The notes under the pieces are model-generated. The model ran no database searches. It was not told the DNA's origin and saw nothing but the letters and a program-made list of their open reading frames with translations. From UBA2862 sp045637485 (GTDB taxonomy: Bacteria > Bacillota > Clostridia > Christensenellales > Aristaeellaceae): 7,167 bases of DNA. The stretch covers positions 1 through 7,167 of the forward strand of contig JAZTZK010000040.1 in assembly GCA_045637485.1 (NCBI GenBank). Reading direction: 5' to 3'. Made by a program: the position numbers and the translations under genes. Positions within the stretch are counted from its first letter, which is position 1. Every line of letters starts with the position of its first letter. This document shows positions 1-6,039 of this stretch, piece after piece.

Positions 1-183
1 ATCCCGATCGTGGCCATCGTCGACACCAACTGCGACCCCGATGAGATCGACTACGTCATCCCCGGCAACGACGACGCCATCCGCGCGGTCAAGCTGATCG
101 CCGGCAAGCTGGCCGACGCCGTTCTGGAGGGCAAGCAGGGCGAGCAGACCGAGGACGACGCGCCCGCCGCAGCCGCCGAATAA
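1..183 (+). CDS. rpsB: 30S ribosomal protein S2, C-terminal part
   Basis: This is the last 60 codons of ribosomal protein S2, a protein of the small ribosomal subunit needed for S1 binding and translation initiation. The frame is open from the first base of the window, and the gene begins upstream. The visible part starts with the strongly conserved S2 C-terminal core: IPIVAIVDTNCDPDEIDYVI, followed by PGNDDAIRAVKLI. It then ends in an acidic, alanine-rich tail (EDDAPAAAAE) before a TAA stop, as in many Bacillota S2 proteins. The next gene is tsf, the usual partner of rpsB, 104 bases downstream on the same strand. Recognition is secure from the conserved block and from gene order. Confidence 0.97.
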   Translation: MPIVAIVDTNCDPDEIDYVIPGNDDAIRAVKLIAGKLADAVLEGKQGEQTEDDAPAAAAE

Positions 184-198
184 TCCATAGTGTTTTCT

Positions 199-235
199 GA
201 TTCATGCGACATTCGACAAGAGTGCCGCGTGAATC
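199..235 (+). promoter_or_regulatory. RNA hairpin in the rpsB-tsf gap
   Basis: A 10-bp stem is formed by 199-208 (GATTCATGCG) and 226-235 (CGCGTGAATC), with one T-G wobble and a 17-base loop. No T-run follows, so it does not look like a standard intrinsic terminator. Hairpins between rpsB and tsf are known in other bacteria, where they adjust the ratio of the two transcripts by attenuation or RNA processing. That role here is inference. Confidence 0.5.
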
Positions 236-242
236 CGTGTAA

Positions 243-259
243 GGGCGCATGGCGCGCCT
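243..259 (+). promoter_or_regulatory. Short GC hairpin before tsf
   Basis: GGCGC at 244-248 pairs with GCGCC at 254-258 around a 5-base loop, with a possible extra G-T pair outside. It ends 14 bases before the Shine-Dalgarno of tsf. With only 5-6 pairs it may be chance in GC-rich DNA, but together with the larger hairpin just upstream it makes this gap structured. Confidence 0.3.
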
Positions 260-287
260 GTGACATTCATTCTGGGAGGAATTCAAA

Positions 288-1211
<924 letters not shown>

Positions 1212-1224
1212 AACACAGTCGAAG

Positions 1225-1256
1225 AGGAGAACGTGTCATAGCGTTCTCCTTTTTTT
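1225..1256 (+). terminator. Intrinsic terminator after tsf
   Basis: AGGAGAACG (1225-1233) pairs perfectly with CGTTCTCCT (1242-1250) around an 8-base loop, and is followed by an unbroken run of seven T (1250-1256). It starts 14 bases after the tsf stop. This is a classic rho-independent terminator and should end most rpsB-tsf transcription before pyrH. Confidence 0.93.
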
Positions 1257-1320
1257 CGGACCACAGCGACATTAACGGCATAAAAAGCCTGTTTACTGAG
1301 ATGGAAAGGATCAACGCGAC

Positions 1321-2040
1321 ATGTACAAGCGCATCATACTGAAGCTCAGCGGCGAGACCCTCGCCCCGGAGCGCTACTCCCCCGCCGACGCCTCCCACAG
1401 CTTTGAAGCCGCCCGCGTGGATCGCGCCGCGAAGGCCATCGCGGATCTTGCCGACCTGGGCGTGCAGGTCGGCGTGGTGATGGGCGGCGGCAACATCTGG
1501 CGCGGCCGCTTCACCGCCGAAATGAACCCGGTGCTGGCCGACCAGATGGGCATGCTGGCCACCGTCATCAACGCCCTGTGCGTGCAGGACGCGCTGCAGC
1601 GCCTGGGCCGCAGAGCCACCGTATTCACTGCCCAGGAGATGACCCGCTTTGCAGAGCTGTACCGGGCCGACCGGGCCGTGGCGGCGCTGGAGCGGGGTGA
1701 GATCGCGCTGCTGGCCGGCGGCAGCGGCAACCCCTTCTTCACCACCGACACCGCCGCCGCGCTGCGGGCCGCGGAGCTGGGCGCGGACGCCGTGTTCAAG
1801 GGCACCACGGTGGACGGCGTCTACGATTCCGATCCCCGCAAGAACCCCGACGCGAAGCTGATCCGGGACATCACCTACCGGGAGACCATCGAGCGCGGCC
1901 TGAAGGTGATGGACACCTCCGCCTTCCAGCTGTGCCTGGACCAGCGCATACCGGTCATCCGCATATTCAACATGGACGACCTGGAAAATGTGATGCGCGT
2001 GGCGAAGGGCGAGGACATCGGCACGGTGGTGCACCTGTAA
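1321..2040 (+). CDS. pyrH: UMP kinase
   Basis: UMP kinase transfers phosphate from ATP to UMP to give UDP, a step in making all pyrimidine nucleotides. It belongs to the amino acid kinase fold family and normally works as a cytoplasmic hexamer controlled by GTP and UTP. The protein has 239 residues, the usual length. Visible motifs are KLSGE (8-12, ATP-phosphate loop), GGGNIWRG (55-62), DQMGMLATVINAL (74-86), GSGNPFFTTDTAAALRAAE (134-152), VDGVYDSDP (164-172) and GLKVMD (193-198). GGAAAGGA at 1303-1310 supports the ATG. The residue after the conserved Met-Asn (68-69) is Pro70, where most homologues have Arg. The Arg and Asp matching E. coli Arg62 and Asp77, tied to GTP/UTP control, are kept (R61, D74). 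A terminator precedes the gene and no convincing promoter was found. The usual next gene, frr, is absent. Confidence 0.96.
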   Translation: MYKRIILKLSGETLAPERYSPADASHSFEAARVDRAAKAIADLADLGVQVGVVMGGGNIWRGRFTAEMNPVLADQMGMLATVINALCVQDALQRLGRRATVFTAQEMTRFAELYRADRAVAALERGEIALLAGGSGNPFFTTDTAAALRAAELGADAVFKGTTVDGVYDSDPRKNPDAKLIRDITYRETIERGLKVMDTSAFQLCLDQRIPVIRIFNMDDLENVMRVAKGEDIGTVVHL

Positions 2041-2054
2041 AAGCATCTGATATT

Positions 2055-2090
2055 ACGGGCCCATGCCGCGGAAATCCGGCATGGGCCCGT
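2055..2090. terminator. Shared hairpin terminator between convergent genes
   Basis: A perfect 14-bp inverted repeat, ACGGGCCCATGCCG (2055-2068) and CGGCATGGGCCCGT (2077-2090), encloses an 8-base loop. It begins 14 bases after the pyrH stop and lies 8 bases beyond the stop of the opposing glycosyltransferase gene. On the + strand it is followed by TTGTAT and on the - strand by AATAT, so neither side has a strong U-tract. Position and stem strength still favour a bidirectional terminator or 3'-end-protecting structure. Confidence 0.75.
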
Positions 2091-2098
2091 TGTATCCA

Positions 2099-4009
2099 TC
2101 ACTTCAATCCCAGATACCCGTCCCAGAACGCCCGCGACGTGAGCATCGGCATGCCCTGACGCCAGGCCTCGCACGCCTTGGGATATCTTTCCTTCATCAG
2201 CTTCACGGTCCGAAGATAGCCCCGCAGCGCCTCCATCAGGCGCTTGCGGTCGTACTCGGTGACAAAGCCCCGGTTGCCGCCCACGTCGTAGTTCAGCACC
2301 CGCTTCTTGCCGGCGAAGTCCTTCACGCCGTTCAGCGCCGCGTCCACCACCGCGTCGCCCTTGCGGCGCGTCAGGTGCCTGTTCAGCGTCACCAGGCGCA
2401 GGCGCTTCTTCGACGGCTTTTCCATGCGCTGGCTCTTGATGTACTCGTTCTCGTCGAAGCGCACGGGCAGCTCCTTCAGCGGCTGGAAGCGGTCGCCGAT
2501 CATCATGACCTCCCTGTGCAGCGCCTCGCCGTCGGTGTTGAGCAGGAAATCCGGGCCCTTGCAAAAGTCCTCCATGGCCTTGAAGGCCAGCTTGCAATCG
2601 GAATAGCGGTAGCGCCCGATGTTCACCTTCACCGAATAGCGCAGCACCTCCCTGGCCTGTTTGAAGCCGAAGGCGGGCATGTGCAGCGCGTTGACGATCA
2701 TCTCGTTGCGGATCTCGTAGTACTGGGAGGACGAGGAGAAGCGGTACTCGAAGGGCTCGTGCCACAGGCAGATGCCGCTCATGGCGATGATATCGCTGCC
2801 GGTACGCAGGCCGTACTCCACGTCGTCGTAGCGGATGAAGATGGGCAGCGGCAGGTTGTCGTTCGAGATCTTGGCAACCGGGATGCAGCTGTACCACCAG
2901 GCGTTGTAGTTGGCCATGTCCTCCTTCTCGTTGAACAGTATGTTCTCGATACGGGTCAGGTCCAGCATGGTCTTGTCATTGCGCACGCAGAAGCCGTCCC
3001 ACCAGCCGCCACATTCATGCTGCAGACAGCGGTTATCCAGGCGCAGCATGGCCCCGGCCACGGTCTTGCCGAGGTATTCCGGCTTCAGGAATTGAAGCAG
3101 CCGATAGGTGCGCACGATGGCGTCAGTGTTGATCAGCACGTCGTCGTCCATCACCAGCACATGGGTGAAGGGCCGCTTCGGCATCATGTCCAGGATCTCG
3201 ATCATGCCCCGGGTAAAGCCGCCGGCGCCTCCAACGTTCCGGTTGGGGAAGACGTGGACCCGGTCGGTCTGCATGGCGTCCACGTCCAGCGTCTGTCCGT
3301 TGTCGGAGATGAAGATGTCCAGGTGGCCGTTCACCGGGCTTTGGGGATTTTCGATGATGTCCCGGTTGATGATGTCCACGTTGCGCGTGATGTAGCGCTC
3401 CCTGCGGAAGGTGCAGGTGTCGATGGCGATGTTCACCGGGTTCAGCGTAGCCTCGTCCACGTCGGTGACATAGCCGCCGCCGTAGAACACGTTGTCCGCC
3501 CCCTCCAGCGCATACAGCCTGAAGCAGATCACACCGCTCTCCAGGCTGTTGAGGGGAATGTCAAATTCAAAGGCCGTCCGGTCCGACGCCCGGCACACCC
3601 GCTCGCAGAAGGCGTGCTCAAAGGGCTCGGTGTACATGGAATACATGTGCAGCACCGTGACCTGGAAGCTGCCCTTCAGCTCGATGCGCAGCTTCAGGTT
3701 GTCCAGCCTGGTATACCTGTTCCACTTGCCCACGGAGAAGCAGTTGAAATAGGTGTCAAAGCCCGCGCGCTGCCAGCTGGCCAGATGCAGCGCCCGCGTC
3801 TCGGGATCGTAATAGGCCCTGCGGAGAGCGGCGTTGTCATAGTGGATGTCGGCCTTCCGGCGGAAAAAGCGCTCGTAGTGGGTCAGCTCGCCGGGCACCT
3901 TCTCCTGCGGCGCGTCCACCGCGGCCATGCATTCGCCCTCCAGGCGGAAATACATCCCATAATCGGCGCACGTTTCATAGTTTGGAAACCGAAGCTCCTG
4001 CAAAATCAC
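2099..4009 (-). CDS. GlfT2-like galactofuranosyltransferase (GT2)
   Basis: This is a polymerising glycosyltransferase resembling mycobacterial GlfT2, which adds alternating beta-1,5 and beta-1,6 galactofuranose units from UDP-Galf to a lipid-linked chain at the cytoplasmic membrane face. From the chosen GTG start it has 636 residues, almost exactly the GlfT2 length (637). An N-terminal beta-rich domain carries FDTYFNCF (84-91). The GT-A fold begins at NIAIDTCTFRRERY (193-206), then NVGGAGGFTRG (258-268), a DDD metal motif (288-290), YNAWWYSCIP (368-377), YDDVEYGLR (394-402, likely catalytic Asp) and LWHE (415-418, His metal ligand). A basic, helix-rich C-terminal part follows. The GTG is preferred because GGAAAGGTGG (4018-4027) lies 8 bases before it; starts further upstream would overlap the ATPase gene and lack a well-placed site. 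It is the last gene of the export operon, 19 bases after the ATPase stop. Exact linkage and acceptor are unknown. Confidence 0.88.
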   Translation of the reverse strand: MILQELRFPNYETCADYGMYFRLEGECMAAVDAPQEKVPGELTHYERFFRRKADIHYDNAALRRAYYDPETRALHLASWQRAGFDTYFNCFSVGKWNRYTRLDNLKLRIELKGSFQVTVLHMYSMYTEPFEHAFCERVCRASDRTAFEFDIPLNSLESGVICFRLYALEGADNVFYGGGYVTDVDEATLNPVNIAIDTCTFRRERYITRNVDIINRDIIENPQSPVNGHLDIFISDNGQTLDVDAMQTDRVHVFPNRNVGGAGGFTRGMIEILDMMPKRPFTHVLVMDDDVLINTDAIVRTYRLLQFLKPEYLGKTVAGAMLRLDNRCLQHECGGWWDGFCVRNDKTMLDLTRIENILFNEKEDMANYNAWWYSCIPVAKISNDNLPLPIFIRYDDVEYGLRTGSDIIAMSGICLWHEPFEYRFSSSSQYYEIRNEMIVNALHMPAFGFKQAREVLRYSVKVNIGRYRYSDCKLAFKAMEDFCKGPDFLLNTDGEALHREVMMIGDRFQPLKELPVRFDENEYIKSQRMEKPSKKRLRLVTLNRHLTRRKGDAVVDAALNGVKDFAGKKRVLNYDVGGNRGFVTEYDRKRLMEALRGYLRTVKLMKERYPKACEAWRQGMPMLTSRAFWDGYLGLK

Positions 4010-4028
4010 AGCGCAAACCACCTTTCCA

Positions 4029-4769
4029 TCAGGCCTGGGCCTTTTGCTCCAAATAGGTATCGCAAACTTCGGCGGAGGGACCGTCCCGCATGACATTGCC
4101 GTGGTCCAGCCATATGGCGCGGGGACACAGCTCCTTCACCTGGTCGGTATTGTGGGATACGAACAGCAGCGTCGTGCCCTCCGCCAGCATCTTCTCCATG
4201 CGACGATGGCACTTCTGGGCGAAGTTGAAGTCGCCCACGGACAGTATCTCGTCCACCACCAGTATGTCGGCCTTGACCTCGGTGGCGATGGCGAAGCCCA
4301 GGCGGGCGATCATGCCCGAGGAGAAGCTGCGGATCGGCGCGTCGAGGAAGTCCCACAGCTCGGCGAAATCCACGATCTTGTCGAAGTTCTTCTGCATCTC
4401 CCGCCGGTTGTGGCCCAGCAGCGCGCCGTTGAGGAAGATGTTCTCCCGGGCCGTCAGGTCTACGTCGAAGCCCGCGCCCAGCTCGATCAGCGGCGCGATG
4501 GTGCCGTTCACCGCCACGTCGCCGCCGGTGGGCTCCATCACCCCGGCGATCAGCTTCAGCATCGTGCTCTTTCCGCTGCCGTTCACGCCGATCAGCGCCA
4601 CGGCCTCGCCCCTCCGAATGGAGAAGCTGACGTCGTTCAGCGCCCTGAATTCGGTATAGCGCAGCCTGCGCTGCACCAGCTTGACAAAGAATTCCTTCAA
4701 GGTGTCCGTCTTTTCGTTTTCCTTGCGGAAGCACATGGATACGTTCCGGACGTCTATGATCGGACTCAT
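4029..4769 (-). CDS. Polysaccharide ABC exporter ATPase (Wzt/TarH type)
   Basis: This is the ATP-hydrolysing subunit of a two-component ABC exporter that flips lipid-linked polysaccharide or teichoic-acid chains across the membrane. The protein has 246 residues. Walker A is GVNGSGKST (61-69); PLIELGAGFD (93-102) is the block typical of the Wzt/TarH/KpsT group; the ABC signature region is SFSSGMIARLGFA (148-160); Walker B is ILVVDE (169-174); the D-loop is SVGD (177-180); and the switch His is H206. It ends directly after the nucleotide-binding domain, so it lacks the C-terminal carbohydrate-binding domain that some Wzt proteins use to recognise a capped O-antigen. The ATG is supported by AGGAG (4777-4781) with a 7-base spacer. 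It lies 17 bases after the permease stop, so the two subunits are surely co-expressed. The substrate is inferred from the neighbouring GlfT2-like gene to be a galactofuranose polymer. Confidence 0.95.
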   Translation of the reverse strand: MSPIIDVRNVSMCFRKENEKTDTLKEFFVKLVQRRLRYTEFRALNDVSFSIRRGEAVALIGVNGSGKSTMLKLIAGVMEPTGGDVAVNGTIAPLIELGAGFDVDLTARENIFLNGALLGHNRREMQKNFDKIVDFAELWDFLDAPIRSFSSGMIARLGFAIATEVKADILVVDEILSVGDFNFAQKCHRRMEKMLAEGTTLLFVSHNTDQVKELCPRAIWLDHGNVMRDGPSAEVCDTYLEQKAQA

Positions 4770-4786
4770 GTTCCCGCTCCTGTCCG

Positions 4787-5569
4787 TCAGATATAGTAGA
4801 TAAAGGTCTTTTGCAGCCTGCTGAACACCCAAGCGCCCAGAGCGAACACCAGCGCCGCCATCGCCGCGCCTGACAGCCACATGCCCGCGCCGGGCATCCT
4901 GCCGTACAGCAGCAGCTCCCTGAACAGCGTGATGAACACGTACATCGGGTTCAGCCGGATCAGCGCGGCCACCTGGGGCGGCACCGCCTCGATGGGATAA
5001 AACACCGGCGTGGCGTACATCCACAGCATCGTCAGCACGCTGTACAGGTGGATTACGTCCCTGAAGCGCACGGCCAGCGACGAGACCAACAGTCCCATGC
5101 CGCAGCAGAACACCAGCAGGTAAACCATCGGCGCCCAGAACAGCAGTACCGTCAGGTGAAATTGCACCCGGGTGAACACCATGACGATCAGTATCGCCAC
5201 CAGGCTGAAGGACATCGTCACAAAGCAGGACAGCACCCGCGATATCGGAAAGACGTACTTGGGCACATAGATCTTCTTCAGCAGCGTCCCGTTGTCTATG
5301 ATGGAATACAGCGACATGTTCGTTGATTCGTTGAAGAAGTTGAACATCGTCTGGCCGCAAATCAGGTACAGCGGATAGTTTTCGATCTCAAACCTGAACA
5401 TGTAGGAGAACACGACCATCATGACCGCCATCATCATCAGCGGGTTCAGCAGGCTCCAGAAATACCCCAGCACGCTGCGCCGGTATTTCTTCCGCAAATC
5501 CCGCTTCACCAGCTCGCCGAACAGCGATATGAACTTGTCCGCTGTGTATTGTTCCCTTCTCGAAGCCAA
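4787..5569 (-). CDS. Polysaccharide ABC-2 exporter permease (Wzm/TagG type)
   Basis: This is the membrane subunit that pairs with the ATPase downstream to form a polysaccharide exporter. With the chosen start it has 260 residues, typical of Wzm/TagG proteins. An amphipathic N-terminal segment ends in the family motif KKYRRSVLGYFWSLLNPL (27-44), and about six hydrophobic membrane segments follow. Other family marks are the cytoplasmic loop VRFRDVIHL, the re-entrant region TPVFYPIEAVP, the LNPM motif and an aromatic C-terminus (FIYYI). The likely start is TTG at 5569: GGGAGGG (5579-5585) lies 9 bases upstream. A TTG at 5614 would add 15 residues but has no clear ribosome binding site. It is the first gene of the operon, with a near-consensus promoter about 65 bases upstream. 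I would call it Wzm by analogy; the exact substrate is not shown by this protein. Confidence 0.93.
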   Translation of the reverse strand: MASRREQYTADKFISLFGELVKRDLRKKYRRSVLGYFWSLLNPLMMMAVMMVVFSYMFRFEIENYPLYLICGQTMFNFFNESTNMSLYSIIDNGTLLKKIYVPKYVFPISRVLSCFVTMSFSLVAILIVMVFTRVQFHLTVLLFWAPMVYLLVFCCGMGLLVSSLAVRFRDVIHLYSVLTMLWMYATPVFYPIEAVPPQVAALIRLNPMYVFITLFRELLLYGRMPGAGMWLSGAAMAALVFALGAWVFSRLQKTFIYYI

Positions 5570-5606
5570 TTGCGCATACCCTCCCGGAAACGGCCTGAAC
5601 AAACCG

Positions 5607-5637
5607 CAATACAATCATGATATACCACATTGTATTG
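5607..5637. repeat. 9+9-bp inverted repeat over the export promoter
   Basis: CAATACAAT (5607-5615) and ATTGTATTG (5629-5637) are perfect inverted copies separated by 13 bases. The right arm covers most of the leftward -10 hexamer (5634-5639), and the repeat spans the expected transcription start near 5627. As the right arm lies mostly upstream of the start, it would act as DNA rather than RNA structure. A dimeric repressor site is the natural reading, but no regulator gene is present in the window. Confidence 0.5.
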
Positions 5638-5662
5638 TACATGAGAAAAATATCCCGGTCAA
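5634..5662 (-). promoter_or_regulatory. Sigma-A promoter of the export operon
   Basis: On the - strand, TTGACC (5662-5657) and TACAAT (5639-5634) are separated by exactly 17 bases; each matches the consensus at five of six positions. Transcription should start near 5627, giving a leader of about 57 bases before the TTG start of the permease gene. Confidence 0.82.
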
Positions 5663-5719
5663 CTGCATTCCTCCAACATTACCGTTAACTTATAATGCGC
5701 CCTGTTTGCCTTCCCCGGG

Positions 5720-5748
5720 TTGACTTCCCGCCATTCCTATTATATAAT
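5720..5748 (+). promoter_or_regulatory. Sigma-A promoter of the small-gene/methyltransferase operon
   Basis: TTGACT (5720-5725) and a perfect TATAAT (5743-5748) are separated by exactly 17 bases. Transcription should start near 5755, giving a leader of about two dozen bases that is almost entirely ribosome binding site. This is as close to consensus as a housekeeping promoter gets and predicts steady, fairly strong expression. Confidence 0.9.
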
Positions 5749-5763
5749 ACATTTATAAACAGG

Positions 5764-5775
5764 AAGGCGGTGATC
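5764..5775 (+). promoter_or_regulatory. Extended Shine-Dalgarno of the small gene
   Basis: AAGGCGGTGATC matches 11 of 12 bases of the full complement of the 16S rRNA 3' end (AAGGAGGTGATC). It sits 3 bases before the ATG at 5779, with the AAGG core 11 bases upstream. The long match fixes the start codon and suggests strong translation. Confidence 0.75.
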
Positions 5776-5778
5776 CCC

Positions 5779-5994
5779 ATGCGAGGCAATCCATCGGCGC
5801 TGTGGCGCGTCATCTATATCGCGCGAAGCGTCCAGCAGGCGGAGCAGATCGAGGGCCTGTTGCGCGAAGCCGGCTTTCTGGTGGACTGGAAGAGGCCGGA
5901 CGCCCCCGGCGGCCACAGGGAGGACATCGAGATCCGGGCGCTGGAATCCGAGGCCGAGGAAGCTCGCCAGTACCTGATGGAACAGGGCTTTTGA
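5779..5994 (+). CDS. Small conserved-type protein, DUF2007-like
   Basis: This 71-residue soluble protein has no signal peptide or membrane segment. The pattern WRVIYIARSVQQAEQIEGLLREAGFLV, split here as residues 9-20 (strand) and 21-35 (helix and strand), followed by a loop and then EIRALESEAEEARQYL, suggests a small alpha/beta (ferredoxin-like) fold. It resembles short clostridial proteins and the DUF2007 group (putative signal-transducing proteins), in which a strand is followed by a helix with AE-x-LL and a G-(F/I)-V turn. The biochemical role is unknown and I do not assign one. It starts at an ATG with an unusually complete Shine-Dalgarno, behind a near-consensus promoter. The methyltransferase gene follows 45 bases later in the same reading frame, so the two are probably co-transcribed. 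The gene is confident; the family is moderate. Confidence 0.8.
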   Translation: MRGNPSALWRVIYIARSVQQAEQIEGLLREAGFLVDWKRPDAPGGHREDIEIRALESEAEEARQYLMEQGF

Positions 5995-6000
5995 GAGAAT

Positions 6001-6024
6001 GCGACCCGACCGACGGTCGGGCGC
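6001..6024 (+). promoter_or_regulatory. Hairpin between small gene and methyltransferase
   Basis: CCCGACC (6005-6011) pairs with GGTCGGG (6015-6021) around a 3-base loop, and GCG/CGC (6001-6003, 6022-6024) can extend the stem past one bulged A. It starts 6 bases after the TGA stop of the small gene and ends 15 bases before the ATG of the next. No T-run follows, so it is not a normal intrinsic terminator. It may tune translation or RNA processing; that is inference. Confidence 0.5.
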
Positions 6025-6039
6025 TCATGGAACGCATCG

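Larger units (their letters stand above)
5570..5778. other. Divergent intergenic regulatory region
   Basis: This roughly 210-base stretch separates the export operon (- strand) from the small-gene/methyltransferase operon (+ strand). It is AT-rich compared with the genes around it. It holds two outward-facing sigma-A-type promoters, an operator-like inverted repeat over the leftward promoter, and the ribosome binding sites of both first genes. No convincing small gene was seen inside it. Confidence 0.8.

Noticed and set aside
1272..1299. TTAACG...TACTGA as a possible pyrH promoter
   Set aside because: Too few consensus matches in the -10 element to call a promoter.
2063..4093. 676-codon open frame on the + strand opposite the glycosyltransferase
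   Set aside because: It is rich in His, Val, Gln and Leu with no recognisable domain, and mirrors the codon pattern of the real gene in GC-rich DNA. The minus-strand frame has clear GlfT2 motifs.
5691..5696. Second TATAAT on the + strand
   Set aside because: No acceptable -35 hexamer lies 16-18 bases upstream, whereas the pair at 5720-5748 is nearly perfect and closer to the gene.
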